Source: Glandiceps talaboti
Lineage: Eukaryota; Hemichordata; Enteropneusta; Spengelidae
Length of the DNA: 64,000 nucleotides
Reading direction: 5' to 3'
NCBI RefSeq assembly: GCF_964340395.1
Contig: NC_135554.1
Location: forward strand, 17,917,592 to 17,981,591
Position 1 is the stretch's first letter, and the number at the start of each line of letters is the position of its first letter. The translations under genes and the position numbers were made by a program. The notes below the pieces were generated by a model, which saw only the letters and a program-made list of their open reading frames with translations, had not been told where the DNA came from and did not search any database. This document shows, one piece after another, positions 25,501 through 37,500 of this stretch.

Positions 25501-28500
25501 TAAAGAAATACATGTATGACAAAGTTGTAACATTATTTTCATGACTTTGTTATGCCCTGATGTATTTGATTGATTTGTAGATTTCAGATCATATCACATG
25601 TAGTATGTGTTACAATAGACAGTGTCAAGGGACCAACTCATGTTCTGACTTATTTGCTTTATTTGTAGATTTCAGATCATATCACAGGTATTGCAATAGA
25701 CCGGGCATTAATCATCTTGGGTGGTCCTGGTATGGGCAAGTCTTCTATCATGGCCAAAGTGGCTGATGAAGCTGTCTTCAGAGCTGCCAAGAAACAGATT
25801 CCAGGGTAAGACCTACACCTACTTATTTTGGATTCCAGTGTACGGATATCTATTCCACATACATGATTTTAAATATACTATAACCTCAAATCAGCTCAAT
25901 TACCATCTCTTTTACTGTTTCACAGTGGTGGTGATGCTGGTTGGCTCATCTTCTATCATTTTGTTGGTGCTGTGCCAGGCTCCACAGATCCAGAGAGAGC
26001 CCTCAAGAGGATGCTCAAAGAAATGGGAATCGTTAATGTGAGTCACTAGTATTGTTCTCTCCCTAGCAGTAATTTTTGGCTCCAGACAATGTCGATAAAA
26101 ACTAGTTGATATGTGCAAGAAAATACATTATTATGTACCGGGAATTAAGAAAAATTGTATCAGTGAACTTGCATACTATCGCTATTCATACTACTACACA
26201 ATACCTGTATGCAAAGATAGTGTGAGCGATTCATTACACACAAAATCTTGTGGACTCACAATTTGATATGTTTTTACGAAATTAGCTGTTTCGTATAAAC
26301 ATATTCACTGATAATAATAACAGACCCCATTATACATGAGTGGCAGTTCGCATACTTAGATCTTTACTGATGAAATTATGACAACAGAGAACACAATAAA
26401 TACTCATACATGTATACTGATATACCACACTGCTGGAACTCAAGCATCATTTGATTCTGTTGTAGAATTTTTTGAATTTGTTATAAATGAGGAGAGAAAA
26501 GTGACACATGTAGGAATTGAACCCACATCCCCTAAACACTAGTCAGAGTGCTCTATTAAACCAGCTAAGCTAACATGCCAATTATATTTTTACTTATATT
26601 AGACAAAACCTCAACCCAAAGGTTTGAGACACAGTGCATTTTTTACAATAATAATAAATCAATATAGTGGTAATATTCAGTAATCAGATTTTTAGATGAC
26701 ACTCAGTACAGTACGCTGTTTATCATTCTCATGTTTGTAACAATTACAGAATGTTGTGTTGTTTCTAACTGCATATCATCATATTCTGTCTTTCTCAGGA
26801 GGCAACTATGCCCACTGACATGGAGACCACATGTCAAATGGTCAGTGGTGTACTGTCTAATCCCAATACTAGGCCCACTGTTATTGTCATAGATGCTGTC
26901 AATCAGGTAATTATCATGTATTTTGACTTACATCCAAGGAAATTTGAGGACAAGTATAATGCTGTTTTCCCAACTTGTAGATTTTTGTGTACAAAAAAAA
27001 ATACACCCAAGGTAGAAAGAAGATTAACATAATGGTATCATACTTGCTGAAAATTGTTAACACATTTCACATAAGTACAAATACAAAAAGAATTACCAAA
27101 GCTTTCAACTAAAATTTGTAGCCTTGTTCACTTTCTCTGACTAGAAGGTATAATAGTACCTGGTGAACATTTAGCCTTGTGCTAAGGGGTCAAATCATAA
27201 ACTACTGCATTGCATCATGGGTACAAGGTCAACAATTTCTGACCACATACTCATTTTACACATATGTGTCTGTCATGACATTATCACTTTAAAATGAATA
27301 AAACTAGGTTTCCCTTTATTAAATTCCTTGTTCGTGGATACTCACGTAGATAAAAGTATAAGTTGATAAAAGTTTTGGAGACCCAATTGTAGAGTGCTAT
27401 ATGTATTTGACTTCTAAAACTGTGCATGCTTACATGATATCAATTATCCATCTATTATAGTTTGATGATGATAAGATGTCACTGAGTTGGTTACCAAGGA
27501 GACTGGCTCCACAGATACGAGTAGTGATGTCAATGATCAATAACACCCCACCACATAAAATCCTCAGAGAGAGAACCAATCCAGCAGATGAAGCCTATGT
27601 AACACCACTAGATATGCAATCTAGAAGAGTAAGTGCCATTAGATCACATGCAAGCCAAGTTGAACACGTTCAGTAAAAAAATATGGATTTTAAACCCAGG
27701 TTGTTCTACATAACAACAATGTGTGTCTGTATCGCTGGTTCTACAGTGCTCAAAATATGAGTCAAAAATATTCCGAGTTAAAATTACGCTTTCCAATTTT
27801 CCATAAATTATATTTGTGCAGGTATAATTATATTTCACATTATATGATGAAATTGAACAAAAAATATATGTAAAGCATCACTATGTATTGTATTACAGGA
27901 AATCGTGACACAAATCCTGGGTAGTTATAACAAGAGGCTTGATGAAGAACAAATGACTAATTTACTATCTAAAGATTCATCTCAGAATCCACTGTGGTTA
28001 GCCATAGCATGTGAAGAACTCAGGGTGTATGGTGTCTTCCATATGATGAATGAAAAAATTGACAGCCTTGCCAGTGGCTTGTTAGAGTAAGTAACTTACC
28101 AATGTATTTTATTGTCAGCCTTACCAGTGGTGTGTTAGAGTAAGTAATTTACTGATGTGTTTCACTAACACAGCCTTACTAGTGGTTTGTTAGAGTAAGT
28201 TAATTAATCTGATCAGCTTTTTATTTTTATATCCTATATAAAAAATATTTCACTGATCAACTTTTGAAAATTACTATTTTGTCATAGAAAAAGGGTACTA
28301 TCGACAACTATAACAGTGACAGGTCAAAATGTGACTCCCAGGTGTGACAAAACAAGTCCATTGCAGGGCTGTGTCTATGAAACTACAGAAAGGTTCAATC
28401 TCAAACTTCTCCATAATCATGTGTATTGTAAATGAGACAAACTGATAAAAGAAATTTCTAAGACTCGTTTGATATGAAAATATCTTTAATATCTACATAT

Positions 28501-31500
28501 ACATATGTACATGTACATGGGTGTTCTGTTTTAGTTCATCTAGTTTTAGACACACTATTTTGACACCATGTATTTGTAGACAATCTCTACATAAGCCACT
28601 TTCAAAGATTCCTAAGTAAATAACAAGTAACAATTTATGAGAATGGAAATGAAGATTGACAACAATCAAGCATCTTCACCAAAATTCCTGGTTTTCCACT
28701 TGCAGACTTCTTGCTCAAGTTCTTAAGAGATTTGAAGAAGAGAATGGCGGTCATTTGTTGGTAGCTACATTGTGTCTATTAGAATCGTCAGCCACTGGTC
28801 TACTAGAGGTGGAGTTGTTGGAAATTCTAAGTGACGAAGAAAACTTGATGGCACCTGATTCATCAGAAGGAAAAGGTATGTGTCCACAAATCCTGATCAT
28901 CGGCTGTTATGTCTGTAAATGGTAAAACTGGAAACTGAATATGATAGATCCCTGTGACATGCACACGAGTACAAGTGTGACATACTCTGGGTATTTGTGC
29001 GAGTGCTTGCAGTGTTCTCTGTGACAATACTTTCATGAGCAAAGCGAGTGAAAGTGCTGCAGAAAACTGCTAGCATGGGTGCAAATACCCCTGACTACCC
29101 ACACTGGAACTCATGCGGCAGGGGGTTCTGTTATTATTACATGTGTTTATCTGAAACAACAAATTTCCATACAAATGATATGCGATCTCACACTTCCGTG
29201 TAAAAAGAACGATCGTGCCCTCATTTGCATGTAATTGCGTACATGTAAATTTGTATCGGTATTGCATTGCAGTGCAAATACCACTAGTATATAACTACAG
29301 GTGCAAGTAATCTCTGGTACATATATATAATATATATATTATGTAATAATATAGTTTAGAGAAGTTTTAAATAATATCAAGTTTAAGTCGTCACTTTTAA
29401 TCTTAATACTGAACAAGTTATCCTTTAATCTGGTATATTTTACGTTGGAGTCACAGGTTCTGAAAACACAAACTGCAGGTACAATTTCTTCTTCTTAATA
29501 AATGTTTGTTTTTTCTTTAAAGGTAATTCAAAATGCTCACAATCACTATTGTTATTTTGCTAGACGACATGTTAGTGAAATGTATACTGGTTTTAAAACT
29601 TTAGAAAAGCGTCTGCAAACACCTTATAATGACCTTTTTTCAGTCAGTTCCCTTCGGATTTACTTCGAGAGTTTTCGGGTATTTCCGGTCCCACCTAGAC
29701 CACAGGATTTTATGACGTCATAAGGAGACATGGTTAGCACGTAGCCTATGACGAGCGTAGTCAACAGGTGAATAAAACTCAACAGCATTGTGAAAAAATA
29801 CATTGCTGGTGGTTGTAATAGACATCAGTAAACAAAAACTACAGTCTACATGTCTTATTAACCAACATTTACCGATATTTATTCACACTTCCTGACTAAT
29901 TGTCAGTGTCTGTGGGTGGGTATAAATGCTAAAATATTATGTCCCCATATTATGGCAAAATAAATCAAAACGGCTAGACTAGATACACATAAACACTTGT
30001 AATGTCGGGTGTTTCACATTCAATGACTTTTATTTATCTGATTTTTTATCATTTGCTTAGAAGAAGCATTACAATGCCGTCGTGATGCCTTGAGGGCCAG
30101 GGTCAACGGCATCCGAGGACGGCATATTTTAGCCTACTATACTCGTACTCGCGTCACCTTTTATTTCATCTCCAATAAATATATTATACCTTTAATGTGG
30201 TGTATGTTATTTTGCAGCCACTGGACATGCTCAGAAACCAAGGACAAAGAAATCTGACCAACTTCCGGCTGTAAAATGGGCTGCTGTGTACAGAGCCTTG
30301 AAACCATTCCTCAGACCATTTGGTGATAGTGGAGAAGGACGTTTAGATTTTTATCATAGATCTCTGAGTAAGGCTGTTAGACATATGTAAGTTTCCTGCC
30401 TTGTACACTATCATCTGTTTAGTCTAGTTCAATTCAGACCAGTTCAGTTCAGTTCAGCTCAGTTCAGTTCAGACCAGTTCATTTCAATTAGACCAGTTCA
30501 GTTCAGCTCAGTTCAGTTCAGTTCAGACCAGTTGAGTTCACTTTAGACCAGTTCAGTTCAGCTCAGTTCAGTTCAGACCAATTCAACTCAGCTCAGCTCA
30601 GTTCAACTCACCTCAACTCAGTTCAGACCAGTGCACCTCAGCTCAGTTCAGTTCAGTGCAGTTCACTTTAGACCAGTTCAGTTCAGCTCAGTTCTGTTCA
30701 GTTCAGACCAGTTCAACTCAGCTCAGCTCAGTTCAACTCACCTCAACTCAGTTCAGTTCAGTTCACTTCAGTTCAGTCCATTCAAGTGAGATATCAAGTG
30801 ACCAATATCCATAGATGATAAAGTCCCTTAGGTCTTCAGTGTAGTGAGAAAATGTAGATAAATATTGTTCTTGAAGCAAATAGTGTACTTTGACAAGATC
30901 ACAAAATCTGGCAAAACATTTAATTTATTCACAATACGAACAGGAAAGAAGTAGTTGTGTATGCCAAATTTTACATAATGTCTTTTGTAGTTTGTCATTG
31001 TGTCCTTTTGTTGATGTATGCAAACTCATTGTCATGGTAACTGAGCACCTGCCAATCACACAGACGAACAGAGATGAAAACATAACCTTCACCTATACAT
31101 TGTGTGTGTTTTTATTTATACCCTTAGTGTCATGCACCTGTATAACAGTCAATATTGATACACATGTAACCTCGAAAAAGACAGATTTTCAATATCATTT
31201 TCTCATAGATACTAGAAGACCACAGTGAAAATAAGTTTTGATTTTATTATTTTAACTGCTTTCTTCAGCCGTACTTTTATAGGGATGTTTTATAAAAACT
31301 ATTTTATTGCGAAATACATAAATCTAAAAATCTATTCAGTCATGTATCCATAATGTATCTAATATGTCAGGTATTTCCTGAACGACGATGGCAATGAAAA
31401 TGATGATGACAGCAGAGATATTTATCAATGGTGGCACAAGAAACTGGCTGACTACTTTGAAATGGTAGATAATCTAGAAAGAAAGATTGAGGTAGGTATA

Positions 31501-34500
31501 ATAATAGACATTTAAAGCCCAATATTTCAGTCCCGGGTTCTCACATTAGTGTTATCTTATCAATGGTGCAATAGGGATTACATGGGTCCATTCTTTTGTT
31601 CATGGCCAACTTTAGGTTTAGCTCTGCCAGACAACTGTTTTTCTCACCCAAGGGCCTTTAACCTTTAACCTTTGAGTGTGACCTTAGACCTGTCGGCCTC
31701 TATGCATTTGTTTATGTAAGAAACAGAGGGGTGAAGAACCAACAGAGTATCTTGGCAGGGACTGATTTATACACTCAAGATTGCCATTTGGGGACAACCA
31801 TCCTGTAAGCCAAGTTCAAGAGGTTTTCAGAGTCAAGTTTGGTTTAGGGTTATGTCTAATTTGAATTGCAGACTTCCAGTGATCCACTATACTAGTAATA
31901 GACACATCACAGTTTATAAAATGAACCCCCCACAGACACACACAGACCACCACCACCACCTCCACCCCACATAAACAGAAGCCAAATGTCTGAGGATCCA
32001 CTCTTGCCGTGATCAATAGTGGTTGTAACTCATCACCCCAGTATGTTGGTCTTACAACATTAACTTGCATATAAAATGTACCTCAATACTATATATTAGA
32101 TTTGAAATTTTACAAATCGAAATGACTTATACTAAATATAAAATATTTTATTTTCCTGTACTCTTCAGGAGTATCCAGTCCATCTTGTCAAGATTAATGA
32201 CAAAGAAAGACTTAAACAATTCCTGATGCAATGGCCTGTGTTTGACAATCTCTATGATGAAGAATACAGTTCTAAATTACTGTATTACTGGAGAAAGGTA
32301 AGAAGTAATACATTATTTTTCTATTCATTCAAAAATTATATAGCAAATACATCTGTCAAATACTCATTTAAAAAAGTGCCTGAAATATTAATGATACACA
32401 AATGATGCTGCAAGTTTTTGTATGGCACTTTACCACACGGTGCTCTAGCATTGTACATGTATGATTACAATCCCTGGCACAGGCTAGAATGGTAGAACAG
32501 TCTTTGTACTTTGTCAACTCATTGGGGAAGCATACAATAGTAACCACTGTCCTACCACTAGCATTAATTATGCAATTATATGACTGGGTTGCCTGCTGCA
32601 CATTCTTGAGTCAAATCTCACCCAGAGACTTTAGCTACAGATGGCAGCAGTGAGGCTCCAAGTTCAACTGGCAACTTGCAGATTACAAGCCAGCCACTCT
32701 AACCATTCAACCATCATGACTCCTGCACATAATTAGCAAATCAGTGTCAGTATTGCTCAAAAAAATACTCCAAATCATTTCATGTTCACCCATTGAAGTC
32801 TTAGTAATGTTTAACCTCTTTTTGGTTTTTTTCCATCCCATAATAGGCTGGTGGAGCAGCATTAATGGAGAAATCATACCTAGAATCACTTGACAACCTG
32901 AAAAATAGGGTTTTACCCAACAAAGATGAATTGTCAATTAGATACGAACAAATATCTAGAGTGCTGTAAGTATAAATAAGCCATCCATTTCATCACCATC
33001 ATAGATTATAGGGATAATTTAGTATCATTACAGCAGAAATATTGAAGTGTCACTGAAAGACTGTGTATCATACACATTTTATGTTCCCCAAGAACAATAT
33101 AGATAGATAAGAAACAGGCTTCCCACAGACCACTCATTACAAATATAAACAACACCACATTCCTGCAGACAAGTAGGCACTGCATGTGAACACATGTCAC
33201 CATGGGGAACCATGCAAACACTAAAATTCTTGCTATCATCAATTTGTATTGTAACCTGTTTAAGGCACGTATGATATATTCTGTTCAATCTCTCATACTT
33301 TACACTTGTAACTAGAATTGCAAAAAGTTGTTAATACGGTTTGAAAATCTCAAAGCATAATTGCTGAATCAGCTATTGTCAACATAGAGTATTAGTATAA
33401 TACTCTGGTAATCTAGCCTTGGTTTTAATACTAAGATAGCGTAAGACACAAACTAAAACTACATGTATTGTTGCAACATGTTGATACTGTGATAAGCTAT
33501 TGAATGGATGTTGGTTTAATTATAATCTCAGAAGGAAGGCAGTTACCAGAGTCGTAAGTACATTAGATTTATAACAGTGATTTTATTCTTGTCTTTGTAA
33601 CACAGAATGCAAGAAGGCCAGTTAGAAACCAGTCATGACTTACTACAGAAAGCAATGAGTCTGGAAGAAGATGACCTAGGAGGCAGACCTGAAAGACTGG
33701 TAGAATTATATGACCTTGCTGCTAATATTTACAATGGAGTAAGTCACATTTCTCGAAGCCTTCAGAATTTTTTTATTTCATATTTATTTATATTGAGTGT
33801 AAGCAATACTTGAACAGTACATATACTTACATGCATGTTTCTCTTTATTTTTCAGAAAATTGTTTTAATAGACTATGTGAGCAGGTCTATGTTACCTGTT
33901 CTTAGACCTTGTATTGACTTCAGACAAAGGGGAATAAAACTTAGAGAAACATTTGAAGGAAATCGACATAAGGTATGTACATGTATATTGTACCTAGTAA
34001 TAGTAAATGCTGGCTGCCGGGATGATAGTAAAATATCAGAATTTCTATTCCATCTTTTGTGTGTTTTCAGAAATAAAGCATTTCTGTTGTAGCATTGCTT
34101 TATCATGTACAACGAACACATAAATATTTTGAATTAAACATTTCAAACATAAACGTATGTTTACCTCAATAATGATATGAAAACTAAACATATAATCAAT
34201 CATCGACAACACAGTGACCACACAAAATAAAAACTTATAAATGAGATGTTTGACAGCAAAATGGAATAATTCATTAAGTAAGTAAGTAGACAGGAATTGA
34301 GACCAAACATTCTTGAGAATAATAATCAATACAAGGAAAGACAGTACAGAGATAGCAAATAACTACAAAGTCTGATACAATATTTGACATGAAAAAAATA
34401 CATGGATCTCAGTTAATGATTGACAAAAAAGGGAGGTTCATATTGAAATGACTAAATTAAAAATCAAATTAAGGGGGGTGAATCAGTGTGCCTTCTAATG

Positions 34501-37500
34501 ATAGCTAAATTTTGTTGTGAGCCAAAATGATGTTTCTTGTGAGTCACCACATAGTAAAAAGATAGGAGAAAACCAAATTTTGGTGTGTCACTAGAAATTG
34601 TGTGCGTCAATGGCACGTCAAATTGGCTTAAAGGGCACACTGGTGTGAATTAGGGGAGGGTAGGTGGTAATAAATTTGACTGTAATTGATGTGACCATAC
34701 TGATGGGTATCAAATAAGTAACTAATCAGTATGACAGGATTAACAAGAATGTCAAGATGACCGACACAGAGGGTGCACTTCCATCCTAAGTACCAATTTT
34801 GAGTACCCCCCAAAATTACACCATAGTTTAACTCTGGAAAACTCTTCAATGTAGGTTTTGCAAATGATATCCGAGGCCATAAATGTAGCTGTCTTAAAAC
34901 TTACTAGAAAAGTCATCAAACATCAACACATTTCTCATGTGGAAAGAAAATGTATCATTATGAAAATTAAAATGTTATGACTATTCTGGAATCATTTAGC
35001 TTTTATTTTATGAAACTTACTGAGTTTAAAATGAAGATGAAATAAAGATGTATTCTGAATCCCATGATTTCAGTTCAAAAGGGCATATTCCATGATGAAG
35101 CTGGCATTTAATATCAAAACATGGTACATGATTGGAGGAGACACTAACTTCTCAGCTGAAGAAGCCATGGAAGAAGGTTTTAGAAATGTCAGAGAGGCTA
35201 AGGCAATCTTTCAAGAGGTGAGAATCTATGTTAGACCCTTTTAATTTAAATTTTAGTTGCAATTTCTGAAGCCGTAGAACACAAAACAATTCATAATGTA
35301 CAGAAGTGACATAATATGCATAGTTTACATTTATAAGCCAACATACCCAGGTAGTTTCTATCCTGAATTGTTTGTTTGTTTGTTTGTTTTAAGTGTCGAA
35401 CATTTTGGACTCTACTGTTAGTGTTTTGTTATGAACAATAAGTCCAAGATGTTGCATGTTTGTGAGTTCATTTGTGTTTTAACCGGGCTTTCCCACCAAA
35501 CTGTACTGGTTTCAAAAAGTGCAACAAATTATTTGTCTTTCACACAGGGAGTGAACTTCCTATTCGCAAATTTTATAAGGACTCGCATCAAAACTAAGTC
35601 TATGAAAAGTTTACTCCTGAGGTAATTACTCAAGTAGTTGTTCCTTACATATTTTTTATCCACAGCTTGGTGAAGATGGCTACAGAGCCGAATGTCTAAT
35701 GAATGAAGGACTTTTAGTTGGTGAACATGACCAGGAGAAGGCTTTAAAGGTAAAAATGGCTTCAATAATTCAATGGGACATGCTTGTCAAAACACGTGCC
35801 TTCAATAATTTGTTGGTCATTTCCATCAAATATTAGGACATACTTGTTGTCAATATACATTTATGACAAGTCCTTTCAACTTTGTTTGACTTGTGTTGTC
35901 AAAGAGACAGAATTCAGTTTCAAGCCATTTTATCCAACTTTCCACAAGTCATAGACAAAAGTAGTTAACCTCCTCAGGACAAAAATTTTGTCACCCAAAA
36001 TACTAATAGTAATATGTACAACAAAGTAGCATTATTAGAGTAAAATACATACCCATTTCATTATATACAGATGATAACTTGACCAGCCAATTTATAGATT
36101 CTTCTTTCATCAGTTCGCATCAGTTAACTTTAATTTACATCAGAGATTTGGTGAGCAGGCACTGTGTACGTGACAGGTCTATTATTGTTTTATTTATAAA
36201 AAGACTGCAATGCTAAGACATGTCACATATTGTTCCTACAGCTTTATCAGGAGGCTGAAGAACTTTGTCTGCAAGTGTACGGTGAAAACAGTGTACTATC
36301 AGGAAGGCTTCTCATGAACACAGGCATATTGGTAGAAGAAATGGGAAATTATGAAGAAGCGTACAACTACTTCTCAAGAGCTTTTAAGAATAAAGTGGAG
36401 GTATAGTAGCCTTGTGTATTGTATCTTGGAATCTTGTTGAGGTTCGATTTGATAACTTGAATTTTGTAATGTCTGTTTTACAACAGGTAACACTGAAGTA
36501 AAGCACTTTCTGAAGTAAAGCACTTTCTCTGCGTGTTACACTCGTTTATAGCATTCATATCAAGTGTAAAAGTATACTGTTTCAATTGGTTTATTTACAA
36601 CCCTAGCATGTGGCCTTTCTAATGTAGTCAAATTAGCAAATGAAACAGTATATTTTTACACTTGATATGAATGCTATAAACGATTGCGGTACATACAGAA
36701 AAGGCTTTACTTTGGTGTTAGGGGTTTAACATGTAGTATGGAACAGTTGGGAATTACTGCAGAAAAAAGTAAGTCATGCAGGAGCAAAAGTCATAATGGA
36801 TAATTCAATTGTTGCGTGTGTCTGTCTCTTGCAAAGTGGATATGCATTGTATTATTTGTTTTGTCTGTGAAAACTATGACAAGGATGCATGCTGTCTTTC
36901 ATGTAGTCCTCCTTGTTTAGTAAATCAGCCTCTGTAAGAGACAGACACATGCAACAATTGTATCCATTCTGATGCTTCCTGCACAGCTTACTTTCATTTA
37001 CTGTGAATGCTGATTTTTTCTTAGTTGTATTTCTTCTAGAAGACCCTACCTTTTGAACTAATGGCCATAATGCTTAGGCCAGCTGTGAGAACTAAGTAGA
37101 AGGTCCTAACATCCATACTTCACATTCTGTGTTTCTCATTGCAACACCTTAAAATGAAGGCTCATAGGGTTGCCATAGAGGACGTCACTTATTTTCGATT
37201 TCACCAGATTGAAGAAATAGTGGCTTGGCCAAGTCATGAGAAACATAGAGGGTGCTCTTACCACACAATGCCATGCCTCAGTATAGCAACCATGACTGTT
37301 GCCATAGCAACTGCTGTCTGTAGACTTAAATATTTTCCAGTCATGTTTATAATAATAATCATGCAAACTGGTACATTTTCATTAATGATAAGAATGATAA
37401 TAACCTGTATATAAACTCATGGTTCTTCAAGTTTTATAAACCTGTCTTATATGCAATAAAGACATATTGCATACAAAATCATATACTTCTGTAGGGCAGC

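Noticed and set aside
26483-26582. Functional tRNA gene on the minus strand
   Set aside because: A- and B-box motifs are present, but no acceptor stem and no clean seven-base anticodon loop could be formed.
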